A DNA stretch of 40,346 nt from Metarhizobium sp039808465. GTDB lineage: Bacteria; Pseudomonadota; Alphaproteobacteria; Rhizobiales; Rhizobiaceae. This document shows positions 26,175-34,823 of the stretch, piece by piece. The stretch lies in NCBI GenBank assembly GCA_039808465.1, contig JBDHTA010000013.1:1-40346 (forward strand), written 5' to 3'. Under the pieces are notes generated by a model. That model had not been told where the DNA came from. It saw only the letters and a program-made list of their open reading frames with translations, and did no database searches. Both the position numbers and the translations under genes were made by a program. Position 1 is the stretch's first letter. The number at the start of each line of letters is the position of its first letter.

Positions 26175-27539
26175 TCAAAAATCCCGGGTCAAGGTGATAT
26201 CCATTCCGTATTTGTCGTAATCGTAAAGACTGACATTGCTCCATTGCCGGTAATAGGTCAGGCCAAGGCGCGGCGTGAATCCGGCATAGGAGAAATCGCG
26301 TTTCAGGAAGGTGGCGCTCAGCCGCAGCGACGTGTCCTGCCGCGCCTCGCGCATGCCGGGAAAATCGCTGTCGTAATCCTGCACGCCGAGCTTCACGAAG
26401 AAACCGGCATTGATGCCGAAGGGCAGTTCCTTCTGAACCCCGGCCTCGGCGAAGCCGCCGGTGAAGCTGTTGAAGCTCTGGCGCGGCACGTTCTCGCGCT
26501 CGGCGCCCAGTTCCAGCGAATAGATCTCGTAGGGGCGGTGGATGTAGCTCAGCTTTCCCGTGGCGCGCAGATTGGTGCGCCCGGCATCCGGGCGGTCGTC
26601 GTAATGCCGGTTCATCACCCGCAGCTCGCCGGAATAGACGAATTGCGGCGACAGGACAGCGCGGCCATAGATGCGCCCGCCCATGCCGTAATCATAGGGG
26701 TCGCCCGCATACCAGCGCCGGTCGAAGATCGATTCGGCGGCAATCTGCGTCGCCCCCTCCTTCCACGACAGGCCGAAGCGGATATCGCCGGTGGTGTTGT
26801 TATAGGCGCTCTCGCGGTAGAGGGTCTGCGTCACCGATCCGGCGGTGTAGGCCGAGAGGCTTTCGGTGAGATCATGCGTATAGGAGGCGTTGACGCCGCC
26901 GATCAGGCCGATGCCGGAGCGCGCCCGCGAGGTGCCGTCGATCACGAAGGGGATGCCGTTCACATAGATGACCTCGTGATCGGACCCGTTGTTGAAATTG
27001 CTGTCGGGGGCGATGCTGATGAAGCCGCCAGCGCGGAACTGCCGCCCGCCATCCATGCGGTCGATGAAATCCTCGAACTGGCCGCGCATATCCGGGTCGC
27101 GGGCGGCGTCGGCAAGCAGGCGCAGATGGTAGCGCGCCCCTTGCGCGTTGCCCTGCGCCATCATCGTCACCGCAAGCTCCTGCCGCACCAGATCGAATTC
27201 CGGCCGCTCGGTCAGGATTTTGCGCAGCAGCGCTTCCGCCTCGGCGGCGCGGCCCTGCCCGCGCAGCACCACGGCCTGAAGATAGGCGGCCTTGTAGCCG
27301 AGATCGCCCTCGTTGAAACGGCTATGCCTGAGCAGCCGCGCCGCCAGGTCGATATCGCCGTTGGCGATGGCCGCCTGGATGAAATCGATGCGCTCGGATT
27401 GCGTGAGGCCGCCATAGGTCTTTGCCGTGGCGGGGGCCGCCGCCACGGGAACGGGAAGAAGAAGGGCCAGCGCCAGCAGCAGGCCGAGGCGCGGGCGCGC
27501 CCCGGAACGCGGCGAAGGCGCTTTCGGATGAATCCGCAT
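26175..27539 (-). CDS. Slam-type surface lipoprotein assembly modulator (type XI secretion translocon)
   Basis: A 454-residue outer-membrane protein of the Slam/DUF560 family, which moves lipoproteins across the outer membrane to the cell surface. After a signal peptide (LGLLLALALLLPVPVAAAPA) residues about 45-165 form TPR-like repeats (GDIDLAARLLRHSRFNEGDL; EAEALLRKILTERPEFDLVR). Residues about 170-454 are a beta-barrel with alternating aromatic strands and the Slam features GGFISIAPDSNFNNGS near its start and YDYDKYGMDITLTRDF at the very end, closing with a terminal Phe. It begins 16 bases after the stop of a lipoprotein gene, so the two are one operon, exactly the cargo-translocon arrangement of known Slam loci. 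GAGGG precedes the ATG. Family assignment is strong; cargo is inferred from position. Confidence 0.9.
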   Translation of the reverse strand: MRIHPKAPSPRSGARPRLGLLLALALLLPVPVAAAPATAKTYGGLTQSERIDFIQAAIANGDIDLAARLLRHSRFNEGDLGYKAAYLQAVVLRGQGRAAEAEALLRKILTERPEFDLVRQELAVTMMAQGNAQGARYHLRLLADAARDPDMRGQFEDFIDRMDGGRQFRAGGFISIAPDSNFNNGSDHEVIYVNGIPFVIDGTSRARSGIGLIGGVNASYTHDLTESLSAYTAGSVTQTLYRESAYNNTTGDIRFGLSWKEGATQIAAESIFDRRWYAGDPYDYGMGGRIYGRAVLSPQFVYSGELRVMNRHYDDRPDAGRTNLRATGKLSYIHRPYEIYSLELGAERENVPRQSFNSFTGGFAEAGVQKELPFGINAGFFVKLGVQDYDSDFPGMREARQDTSLRLSATFLKRDFSYAGFTPRLGLTYYRQWSNVSLYDYDKYGMDITLTRDF

Positions 27540-27555
27540 GACCGATCCCTCGGCC

Positions 27556-28626
27556 TTACTTTTTCACGCCGCCGATGACCGCCTGATAGACATAATCGGA
27601 CGAATTGCCGCCGAGCTTCGCATTGCCTTCCACAGCGACGGCCGCCGCCGTTTCCTTGGCGCCCGCGCCGAAGAAGCCGCCGATCGCCGCCCCTTGCGTG
27701 ACCGTGCCGACGGACTTGCCCGCCTTGTCGACGAAATTGGCCGTGCCCGCATATTCCGAGCCGTTGATCTTCGCGTCGATGGCAAGGCCGGTGATGTCCC
27801 TGTTCAGCACCGTCTTGCTGCCTCCGTCATAGGTGACGAGCCGGGAGCCGCTGACGCCGCCCTTGACCGTGCCCGCCCCGAAATCGGCCTTGAGCCCGAC
27901 CTTCGGATCCTGATCGAAGCCGAACATGGCAACCGAGCCGTCTGCCTTGGTGTAGACGCTGGTGGCTTGCTCGAGGAAGCCGTCATAGCTTGCCGTGCCC
28001 GAATTCGGCATGGCCGCCGTCGGATTGCCGACATAGCCGACGCCGAAATTGGCTTCCTTGTCGCCATCGGCGCCGTCGCGATAGCGCACGGTGGTCGCCT
28101 CGGTCAGCACGAACTGCCGGGCGAGCTTGCCGTCCTTGTACGTGTTGTAGACGCCGACCGCGCTGACGGCGGCATCGTCGCTGGTGACCTGCGGATCGCC
28201 GAAATTGCCGTTTTCGAAATAGACGTCGGCGGGGGCCTTGCTCATGCCCTTGATCCTGGTGCCGCCAGCCAGGGTTTCCTTCGAGGAAAGGCTGATCAGG
28301 CCGGGCTTCATCTGGCCCTGGGCGGTACGGCTCTTGTCTTCCTCTCCGGCGGCGTCGAAGGCGATGCCCGCCGGGCCGCTGCGATCGACGCCCTTGGCGG
28401 AGGTCACGGTGGTCTGGAGGTTCTTGCCCCAGGATTCCTTGCTGGCCTTCACATCGGCCGGCAGCCGCGTGACGAGCATGCGGCCCTTGGCCGTGCCCGC
28501 GAGAACATCGCCGCCCGCCGGGGTGCCGGGGCCGCCCGGCCCGCCATTGACGGCGCTGTTTCCGCTGCTACAGCCTGCGAGCAGGCCCGAACACATTGCG
28601 ATTGCGAGCTGGTGTCTGATCTTCAT
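27556..28626 (-). CDS. Lipoprotein with TbpB-like beta-barrel domain, probable Slam cargo
   Basis: A 356-residue lipoprotein. The lipobox is LLAGC with Cys19, followed by a flexible linker SSGNSAVNGGPGGPGTPAGG. The C-terminal region (about 250-350) has the hallmark of the TbpB-type eight-stranded barrel: NGSEYAGTANFVDKAGKSVG then GAAIGGFFGAGAKETAAAVA, equal in pattern to the GxFyGpxAxElgGxf motif of transferrin-, haem- and haemophilin-type Slam cargos. The N-terminal region (about 50-240) is a handle-like beta-rich domain I do not recognise. AGGGGGA precedes the ATG at 28626. Together with the Slam gene 16 bases on it should be displayed at the cell surface. Ligand unknown; iron or haem binding is possible from family, but not shown. 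Confidence 0.85.
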   Translation of the reverse strand: MKIRHQLAIAMCSGLLAGCSSGNSAVNGGPGGPGTPAGGDVLAGTAKGRMLVTRLPADVKASKESWGKNLQTTVTSAKGVDRSGPAGIAFDAAGEEDKSRTAQGQMKPGLISLSSKETLAGGTRIKGMSKAPADVYFENGNFGDPQVTSDDAAVSAVGVYNTYKDGKLARQFVLTEATTVRYRDGADGDKEANFGVGYVGNPTAAMPNSGTASYDGFLEQATSVYTKADGSVAMFGFDQDPKVGLKADFGAGTVKGGVSGSRLVTYDGGSKTVLNRDITGLAIDAKINGSEYAGTANFVDKAGKSVGTVTQGAAIGGFFGAGAKETAAAVAVEGNAKLGGNSSDYVYQAVIGGVKK

Positions 28627-28722
28627 GAAGTCCCCCTGCCTCGAATGACGAAAGCGCAGGACGCAAGGGCGGCTTCATGCTCCCCTCAGGCCTGCGTTGC
28701 CGCCATAAAGCCATCGGGGAGG

Positions 28723-28760
28723 CTGCTTCTCCAATCCCTCGTTCGAGGGAGGAGAAGCAG
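28723..28760. terminator. Long hairpin between the MFS gene and the lipoprotein-Slam operon
   Basis: CTGCTTCTCC at 28723-28732 pairs with GGAGAAGCAG at 28751-28760, and inside it CCCTC (28736-28740) pairs with GAGGG (28745-28749) around GTTC. The total is 15 base pairs with a small internal bulge. It starts 9 bases after the MFS stop on the leftward transcript, so it probably ends that transcript and isolates the lipoprotein operon. There is no strong T-run. Confidence 0.6.
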
Positions 28761-28769
28761 AATCGGGTT

Positions 28770-29966
28770 TTACCGGTGCCCCGGCAGGCGCGGCAGGAAC
28801 ACGGTCAACAGGCCGAGCAGCGGCATGTAGGAGCAGACCCTGTAGACGAATTCGATGCCCTCGCGATCGGCGAAGACGCCGAGCACGGCCGCGCCGATGC
28901 CGCCGAAACCGAAGGCGAAGCCGAAGAACATGCCCGCGATCAGCCCGACGCGGCCCGGCACCAGCTCCTGCGCGAAGACGACGATGGCCGAGAAGGCGGA
29001 GGAGAAGATGAAGCCGATCAGCACCACCAGAACGGCGGTCCAGAACAGGTTGGCATAGGGCAGCAGCAGCGCGAAGGGAATGACGCCGAGAATCGAGAAC
29101 CAGATGACCACGCGAGAGCCGAAGCGGTCGCCGATCGGCCCGCCGAAGAACACGCCGACGGCGGACGCGCCGAGGAACAGGAACAGCAGCACCTGCGCGT
29201 TCTGCACCGAAACGCCGAATTTCTCGATGGTGTAGAAGGTGAAGTAGCTCGACAGGCTGGCGAGATAGGCGTTCTTGGTCGCCGTCAGCACCACCAGCAC
29301 CAGCAGCGTCACCATCACCGTGTTGCGCGGCAGCGGCAGGGCGCGGCTGGCGGGCGCGCGGCCCGCCGTTGCGCGGCGGTGGCGGCTGTACCAGATTCCG
29401 ACCCATGTCAGCACCGTGAAGCCCAGCAGCGCGATGACGGACAGCCAGCTCAGGCTGCCCTGCCCGTAGGGAATGACGATGAAGGCGGCGAGCAGCGGCC
29501 CGATCGCCGTTCCCGCATTGCCGCCGACCTGGAAGAAGGATTGCGCCAGCCCGTGACGCCCGCCGGAGGCGAGACGCGCCACGCGGGAGGCTTCCGGATG
29601 GAAGATCGCCGAGCCGATGCCGATCAGGCAGGCGCCGAGCACCAGCACGGGGAAACTATGCGCGGATGCCAACGTGAGCAGCCCCGCGCAGGTGGACAGC
29701 ATGGCGGCGGGCAGCGAAAACGGCATCGGCCATTTGTCGGTGATAATCCCCACGGCAGGCTGCAACAGCGAGGCCGTCACCTGAAAGGCGAAGGTCAGCA
29801 GGCCGATCTGCACGAAATCCAGCGCATAATTTTCCTTGAGCAGCGGATAGAGCGACGTCAGCAGCGATTGCATGATGTCGTTCAGCATGTGGCAGAAACT
29901 GGCCGCCGCAATGATGGAAAAAGCCGTTCGCTGGGCGCTGATGCCCGCCCCGGTAACGCTTGCCAT
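28770..29966 (-). CDS. MFS exporter of the fosmidomycin-resistance (Fsr) type
   Basis: A 398-residue transporter with 12 predicted membrane helices. SFCHMLNDIMQSLLTSLYPLL near the N-terminus and GSAIFHPEASRVAR (with Phe-His-Pro-Glu) are hallmarks of the Fsr branch of the major facilitator superfamily; FGGPIGDRFGSR is the second-half loop. The ATG at 29966 follows GGAGACTCTCATC, while the longer frame upstream starts with TTG and lacks a ribosome site. It is divergent from an AraC regulator, which probably controls it. Drug or metabolite export is predicted; the real substrate is unknown. Confidence 0.9.
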   Translation of the reverse strand: MASVTGAGISAQRTAFSIIAAASFCHMLNDIMQSLLTSLYPLLKENYALDFVQIGLLTFAFQVTASLLQPAVGIITDKWPMPFSLPAAMLSTCAGLLTLASAHSFPVLVLGACLIGIGSAIFHPEASRVARLASGGRHGLAQSFFQVGGNAGTAIGPLLAAFIVIPYGQGSLSWLSVIALLGFTVLTWVGIWYSRHRRATAGRAPASRALPLPRNTVMVTLLVLVVLTATKNAYLASLSSYFTFYTIEKFGVSVQNAQVLLFLFLGASAVGVFFGGPIGDRFGSRVVIWFSILGVIPFALLLPYANLFWTAVLVVLIGFIFSSAFSAIVVFAQELVPGRVGLIAGMFFGFAFGFGGIGAAVLGVFADREGIEFVYRVCSYMPLLGLLTVFLPRLPGHR

Positions 29967-30082
29967 GATGAGAGTCTCCAAAAGCCGCCCGTGCGGCACA
30001 GTCTTCAAGCGCCGTCTTGTACAGGGATTGCCGCTGGCCTGCTTTTGTGCTCTGGTCTTGTCCTTTCGTGAGTGGGCCAGAA

Positions 30083-30913
30083 ATGCGCAACATCGATCTT
30101 TCCGGAAAACCCGACGAGGCGGAGGCTCTGCATGCCAGCAGCCTGAGCTTGATCGACGGCACCAACGAGCGCGTTCTGGCGCTGGCCCGCATCTATCCGG
30201 CAGGCCACCGCGTGCCGGCGCACCGCCACAACAAGACGCAGCTCTGGTATGCGCGGCGCGGCGTCGTGCTGGTCAGCACCGCCGATGGCCGCTGGATGAT
30301 CCCGCCCGGTCACGGGCTGATCATTCCCGCCGGGCTGGATCACCGCACGGAGATGATCAGCAAGGTGGAGATGCATTCGGTCTATGTCGATTCCACCGTC
30401 GCGGGAGCGGCGGGGCCGCGGGTGGTGGAGATCACCGCGCTTGCCGCCAGCCTGATCGGCGAATTGCTGGGCGAGGAGCCGCGCATGCGCGCCGAGCGGC
30501 GTCAGCGGCTGGTGATGGAGCTGCTGCTGGACGAGATCGGCCATCTGCCGGAACGGCCGCTCGGCCTGCCCTTTCCCGAAGCGCCGCGTCTTGCCGCGCT
30601 TTGCCGCCGCTTCCTGAAACAGCCCGCCGCCAAGGCGGGCATCGACGACTGGGCGCGGGCGCTCGGCATGAGCCGCCGCTCGTTCACGCGGTTCTTCCGG
30701 GCCGAAACCGGGGTCAGCTTCGTGACGTGGCGCCAGCAGGCCTGCCTGTTCGCCTCCCTGCCCCGGCTGGCGGAAGGCGAGCCGGTGACCACGGTGGCGT
30801 TGGATGCGGGCTATGAGAACATCGCCGCCTTCACCACCATGTTCCGGCGCATGCTGGGCAGCGCCCCCAGCCATTACCTCAAGGCGGCTGGCGAGCGCAG
30901 GGCCGATTACTGA
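30083..30913 (+). CDS. AraC-family regulator with cupin domain
   Basis: A 276-residue regulator. The N-terminal cupin (about 20-110) has PAHRHNKTQLWYARRGVV and IPPGHGLIIPAGLDHRTEM, a metal-site-like His pattern common in the AraC/MFS pairs. The C-terminal helix-turn-helix pair is IDDWARALGMSRRSFTRFFR and VALDAGYENIAAFTTMFRRM, ending LGSAPSHYL. It is divergent from the Fsr-type exporter and is probably its regulator. GTG 30068 could also be used as start, since the ribosome site for ATG 30083 is weak. Its stop overlaps the end of the convergent META-domain gene by 7 bases. Confidence 0.9.
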   Translation: MRNIDLSGKPDEAEALHASSLSLIDGTNERVLALARIYPAGHRVPAHRHNKTQLWYARRGVVLVSTADGRWMIPPGHGLIIPAGLDHRTEMISKVEMHSVYVDSTVAGAAGPRVVEITALAASLIGELLGEEPRMRAERRQRLVMELLLDEIGHLPERPLGLPFPEAPRLAALCRRFLKQPAAKAGIDDWARALGMSRRSFTRFFRAETGVSFVTWRQQACLFASLPRLAEGEPVTTVALDAGYENIAAFTTMFRRMLGSAPSHYLKAAGERRADY

Positions 30914-31338
30914 GAGCCCGGCGCGCCGAGCCTTGCCAGCTTCAGCACGGCCCGGCCCGAGCGGTCGAACAGCAGCAACTGGCCGGTGGGCAGGATGCGC
31001 CACCTGACGACGCGCGCCAGCGCCTTATGGAACTTGTCTTCCTGATCCATGACGGCGGGAAGGCAGGCCATCCGCGTCGCGGCCATCGGCGTGAACGCGA
31101 TGCGGTTTCCCTTGATCCGGGCCGCCCCGCCATAGCCGTTGCAGCCGCCCAGGCCGCTGACCTTGCCCGCCGCATCGATTTCCAGCGTCGTTTGCAGATT
31201 GTCGATCACGCCGCGATGGCGGATATCCTCGACCAGCCAGCGCCCCTGCGGCGAGGCGGGCCGGGCGGCGGCCGTGGCGGCGAAGGGGGCGGGAAGCGCG
31301 AATGCGGCGAGGGCCAGCAAGAGCGGGATGGCGCGCAT
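30907..31338 (-). CDS. META-domain (HslJ-like) exported protein
   Basis: A 143-residue protein with a signal peptide (MRAIPLLLALAAFALPAPFA) and one META domain. The domain motif is GRWLVEDIRHRGVIDNLQTT then SGLGGCNGYGGAARIKGNRI and TRMACLPAVMDQEDKFHKAL, matching the C-N-x-x-G-G and MAC motifs of HslJ, which is linked to novobiocin resistance and heat shock in E. coli. Location is periplasm or outer-membrane inner face. AAGGAG before the ATG at 31338 fixes the start; a longer open frame upstream is only antisense to the binding-protein gene. Function beyond the domain is unknown. Confidence 0.88.
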   Translation of the reverse strand: MRAIPLLLALAAFALPAPFAATAAARPASPQGRWLVEDIRHRGVIDNLQTTLEIDAAGKVSGLGGCNGYGGAARIKGNRIAFTPMAATRMACLPAVMDQEDKFHKALARVVRWRILPTGQLLLFDRSGRAVLKLARLGAPGSQ

Positions 31339-31526
31339 GGAACAGTCTCCTTCTCGGCAGTGGCGCGCCGTTTCCGGCACGCGAAAATGCTGTGGCAGGT
31401 TAAAAACTAGCGGCGCGCCCGCAAAAGACGAGCCGGTTTGTCCGCAATCACGCGCCAGCCTTGGCGCGGCGCGCCTGAACCCGCCCTGAATGCCCGCGCC
31501 AACGCCATTCGCCGAAATCATGGGGG

Positions 31527-31543
31527 AATGCATTCTATGCATT
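31527..31543. promoter_or_regulatory. Perfect inverted repeat AATGCAT-TCT-ATGCATT upstream of the binding-protein gene
   Basis: Two 7-base arms separated by 3 bases form a perfect 17-base dyad in the 270-base space between the META gene and the amino-acid binding-protein gene, 65 bases before the latter's start. It is AT-rich in a GC-rich region, as expected for an operator. The regulator is unknown. Apart from this dyad the 31339-31608 gap holds nothing I can support. Confidence 0.5.
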
Positions 31544-31608
31544 TGCGGATTGCCCCTGCCCGCGTAATCTGGCAGCGTGCACCACCACGCCAGAGGGGAA
31601 CCATAAGA

Positions 31609-32400
31609 ATGACCGGAAAATTCGCGCCCATCGCCGCCAATCTGCTGTTTGCCGCCTTCGTCGCCGTCACGCCCGCTAGGGCGGATGAGCCGCTGAAGCT
31701 GAAGATCGCCACCGAAGGCGCCTATCCGCCCTTCAACGCCGTCGACACCGCGGGCCAGCTCATCGGCTTCGATGTCGATATCGCCAAGGCGCTCTGCGCC
31801 GAGATGAAGGCGGAATGCGATCTGGTGGCGCAGGATTGGGACGGCATCATCCCCGGCCTGCTCGCCAAGAAATACGACGTCATCATCGCCTCCATGTTCA
31901 TCACCGAGGAGCGCAAGCAGCAGGTCGACTTCACCAAGCCCTACTACAAGGCGGCCATGACCTATGTGATGAAGAAGGGCGGCGACGCCTCCGTGCTCGA
32001 CAAGCCGGATCTGGGCGGCAAGTCCGTCGGCGTCCAGCAGGGCACGACGCAGGCCGCCTATGCCGAAGCCGCCCATCCGGATGCCGATATCAAGCAATAT
32101 CCTTCGCAGGACGAGGTCAATCTCGACCTGGCGGGCGGGCGCCTCGACATGCAGGTCGGCGACCTCGTGCCGATGCTGGAATGGACGGAAAAGACCGATG
32201 ACGGCGCCTGCTGCGAACTGGCCGGCAAGCCGATCACCGATCCGAAATATGTCGGCGAAGGCGTGGGCATGGCGATCCGCAAGGAAGACGGCGCGCTTCG
32301 CGACCGGCTGAACGCGGCGCTGGACGCCATCGTCGCCAACGGCGAGTACAAGAAAATCAACGACAAGTATTTCTCGCTCGACATCTACAAGATGCAATAA
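31609..32400 (+). CDS. Amino-acid ABC transporter substrate-binding protein (Arg/Lys/His-type), orphan
   Basis: A 263-residue periplasmic binding protein of family 3. The signal peptide is ANLLFAAFVAVTPARA, followed by LKIATEGAYPPFNAVDTAGQ and GFDVDIAKALCAEMKAECDL, DGIIPGLLAKKYDVIIASM and FTKPYYKAAM, which are typical of LAO/ArgT/HisJ-like proteins that bind basic amino acids or opines. AGAGGGGA precedes the ATG at 31609. Neither permease nor ATPase is adjacent, so it must use a membrane complex encoded elsewhere. It is followed by a GC hairpin and a DadA-like FAD enzyme, suggesting that its ligand is oxidised by that enzyme. Confidence 0.92.
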   Translation: MTGKFAPIAANLLFAAFVAVTPARADEPLKLKIATEGAYPPFNAVDTAGQLIGFDVDIAKALCAEMKAECDLVAQDWDGIIPGLLAKKYDVIIASMFITEERKQQVDFTKPYYKAAMTYVMKKGGDASVLDKPDLGGKSVGVQQGTTQAAYAEAAHPDADIKQYPSQDEVNLDLAGGRLDMQVGDLVPMLEWTEKTDDGACCELAGKPITDPKYVGEGVGMAIRKEDGALRDRLNAALDAIVANGEYKKINDKYFSLDIYKMQ

Positions 32401-32408
32401 TACACACG

Positions 32409-32446
32409 GCCGGGCCGCGCCCTGCGGGGTGGCCCGGCTCCGTTTT
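32409..32446 (+). terminator. Rho-independent terminator after the binding-protein gene
   Basis: GCCGGGCC (32409-32416) pairs with GGCCCGGC (32431-32438) around a 14-base loop and is followed by TCCGTTTTC and then GTTTTT. Stem strength and T-tract are good. It lies just before the FAD oxidoreductase gene, so read-through to it is probably only partial. Confidence 0.75.
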
Positions 32447-32468
32447 CTCCGTTTTTGACAGAATTTTC

Positions 32469-33713
32469 ATGACCACGGAAACCATCGTTCTCGGCGCGGG
32501 CATCGTCGGCGTCAGCGCCGCCCTTCATTTGCAGGAGCGCGGCCACTCCGTCGTTCTGATCGACCGCAGCGCGCCCGGCGAAGGCGCAAGCTACGGCAAT
32601 GCCGGGCTTCTGGAGCGCAGCAGCGTCATTCCCTATGCGATTCCGCGCGATCTCAGGACGCTGCTCGCCTATGCGTCGAACCGCAATTCCGCCGTGCATT
32701 ACGATCCGGCCTATCTGCCGCGCATCGCGCCCTGGCTTCTCGGCTACTGGAAAGCCTCCCAGCCCGCCCGGCTGGCGAAGATCGCCGCCGAGCTGCTGCC
32801 CCTGATCGAAGCGTGTCTGGACGAGCATGACCGGCTGGTGCAGGCTTCCGGCATGGCGCATCTGGTGCGCCGCCAGGGCTGGCTCGAAGTGGTTCGCTCC
32901 GAGGCGCTGCTGGCGGAAGCGGCAGGCCGCGCCGCCGAATACGGCAGGGATTACGGCCTGAAGACGCAGGTGCTGGACCGCGCCGCGCTGGCGCGCCTCG
33001 AACCGTCGCTGAAAGGCCCGGTGACCGGCGGCGTTCACTGGCTCGATCCCTTCACCGTCACCGATCCCGGCGCACTGACCAAGGGCTATGCGGCGCTGCT
33101 CGAAAAGCGCGGCGGCACGGTGCTGCGCGAAACCGTCACCGGCATGGCGCAGGAGGCGAATGGCTGGCGCGTCACCACCGATCGCGGCAGCCATACGGCG
33201 CAAAACGTTGTCGTCGCGCTCGGCGCCCATTCCGGCAAGCTGCTGGCGCAGCAGGGCTACAAGGTGCCCCTGGTCGGCAAGCGCGGCCATCACCTGCATT
33301 TCAAACCGCAGGGCGGGGCGACGCTCAACCATTCCGTTCTCGACGAGGTCGGCGGCTATGTTCTGGCGCCGATGGCGGCGGGCATCCGCCTGACGACGGG
33401 CGTGGAGCTTGCCCCGCCGGACGCGCCCGCCAACCGGGTGCAGATCGACCATACGGAACGCTATGCGCGGGAAATCTTCCCGCTGGGAACGCCGGTGGAG
33501 GATACGCCCTGGCTCGGCCTGCGCCCGGCCACACCCGACATGAAGCCGGTGATCGGCCCCGCGCCGCGCCATCGCGGGCTGTGGCTGGCCTTCGGCCATG
33601 CCCATCACGGCCTGACGCTCGGCCCCGCCACCGGCCGCCTGCTGGCGGAAATGATGACCGGGGAAACGCCCTTCGCCGATCCGCAGCCCTTCAGCATCCA
33701 GCGCTTCCTCTAA
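32469..33713 (+). CDS. FAD-dependent amino-acid dehydrogenase (DadA-like)
   Basis: A 414-residue flavoenzyme of the DAO superfamily. The N-terminal dinucleotide-binding motif is VLGAGIVGVSAALHLQERGH with Asp/Arg (LIDRSAPGEGASYGNAG) after it, and the C-terminal FAD motif is GLRPATPDMKPVIGPAPRHRG and AFGHAHHGLTLGPATGRLLA, as in D-amino-acid dehydrogenases. The reaction would be oxidative deamination of a D-amino acid or of an N-substituted amino acid such as an opine. The ribosome site is poor (only AGAATTTTC before the ATG). It follows the amino-acid binding protein, so uptake and oxidation are probably linked. Exact substrate is not readable from the sequence. Confidence 0.9.
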   Translation: MTTETIVLGAGIVGVSAALHLQERGHSVVLIDRSAPGEGASYGNAGLLERSSVIPYAIPRDLRTLLAYASNRNSAVHYDPAYLPRIAPWLLGYWKASQPARLAKIAAELLPLIEACLDEHDRLVQASGMAHLVRRQGWLEVVRSEALLAEAAGRAAEYGRDYGLKTQVLDRAALARLEPSLKGPVTGGVHWLDPFTVTDPGALTKGYAALLEKRGGTVLRETVTGMAQEANGWRVTTDRGSHTAQNVVVALGAHSGKLLAQQGYKVPLVGKRGHHLHFKPQGGATLNHSVLDEVGGYVLAPMAAGIRLTTGVELAPPDAPANRVQIDHTERYAREIFPLGTPVEDTPWLGLRPATPDMKPVIGPAPRHRGLWLAFGHAHHGLTLGPATGRLLAEMMTGETPFADPQPFSIQRFL

Positions 33714-33779
33714 GCCACGCGATGCCGGGAGGGCCGGAGGCGCGGACCGGAACGATCCGCGCCATCCGCCGGAGCGATG

Positions 33780-34628
33780 TCAGATCAGGCCGTATTGCTC
33801 GGCCTTGCCGCGCAGGAAGGGCAGGCCCTTGCCCATCACCTCTTCCATGTCGCGGGCGACCGGACGCCAGACGGCAAGGCCGAAAGCGACTTCCGGCGGC
33901 ATGTTGATGAAGCTTTCCATCGCCAGCCCGCCCTTGAAGCCGATGGCGGCAAGCGCCGCATAGATCGCATCCCACGGCACGTTGCCATAGCCCGGCGTGC
34001 CGCGGTCGCTTTCCGACAGGTGGATGTATTTCAGGTGATCGCGGGCGACGAGAATGCCGTTGGCCGCGCCCTTTTCCTCGATGTTCATGTGATAGGTGTC
34101 GAGGTGGACGAACACATTGTCGGCGCCGACGCGCTCGATCATGTCGACGGCCTGCTGCGCGGTGTTGATGAGATGGTTCTCATAGCGGTTGATCGCCTCG
34201 ACGCCGAGTTCCATGCCGTACTGCTTGGCATGCCTGGCCATGGCTTGCAGGGCGCGGGCGATGTTGTCGTATTCGGCCTGCGTCGGGGGCACGCCGGTCC
34301 GCTCGCCGATGCCGCCGAAGATGACGCCGGACACGGCTTCCGCGCCCATGGCCGCCGCCTTGTCGATCACCACCTTCATGTAGTCGATGGCCGCATCCGG
34401 GCGCACGGAGGCCCAGGCGGGCTCCGGCAGGCCGAGCGAGCAGACGGCGCGCAGCTTGTGCTTTTCCAGAAGCGCGCGGGTATGTTCAGCATCGACGGCG
34501 GGCGCGTTCATCAGCGCGATCTCGATGAAATCGACATCGTAGCGCACCGCGCCCGCGACGGCCTTTTCCGCCCCCTCCCGGTCCCAGTTCATGGTCCACA
34601 TGCTCGTGTGAACGCCAAATCCTTCCAT
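33780..34628 (-). CDS. Ketose 3-epimerase family TIM-barrel protein (tagatose/psicose epimerase-like)
   Basis: A 282-residue TIM barrel of the sugar phosphate isomerase/epimerase group. Four metal ligands can be placed at Glu144 (GVEAINRYE), Asp177 (HLDTYHMN), His203 (YIHLSE) and Glu238 (AMESF). Their spacing, 33, 26 and 35 residues, equals that of Glu152, Asp185, His211 and Glu246 in Pseudomonas D-tagatose 3-epimerase as I recall it. Such enzymes invert C3 of free ketoses using Mn2+ or Co2+; hydroxypyruvate isomerase and inositol enzymes are relatives. It points toward the FAD oxidoreductase (convergent) and is divergent from the third phosphatase. Substrate unknown; a role with sugar-amine or opine-like compounds would fit the neighbours but is inference. 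Confidence 0.87.
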   Translation of the reverse strand: MEGFGVHTSMWTMNWDREGAEKAVAGAVRYDVDFIEIALMNAPAVDAEHTRALLEKHKLRAVCSLGLPEPAWASVRPDAAIDYMKVVIDKAAAMGAEAVSGVIFGGIGERTGVPPTQAEYDNIARALQAMARHAKQYGMELGVEAINRYENHLINTAQQAVDMIERVGADNVFVHLDTYHMNIEEKGAANGILVARDHLKYIHLSESDRGTPGYGNVPWDAIYAALAAIGFKGGLAMESFINMPPEVAFGLAVWRPVARDMEEVMGKGLPFLRGKAEQYGLI

Positions 34629-34823
34629 GGTCGCCTAACTCCCTGCCTGCGGCGCTGCGGCCGCTTCCTACTTATCTGCCGGAATGCTCTGACTGTTGCC
34701 GCCACGATGCGGCGCGGCGCAAGGCTAGCGCAGAATCGCCGGAAGAAAAATCGATTTAAAAGCCTGTGCAGAGGTTTTCGAAGGCGGCGGCGGCGCAACC
34801 CTCACCTTTGCGGTTTCATCTTG

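Noticed and set aside
31339..32397. N-terminal 350-residue extension of the META-domain frame
   Set aside because: It runs antisense through the binding-protein gene. The signal peptide and AAGGAG at 31338 define the real start.
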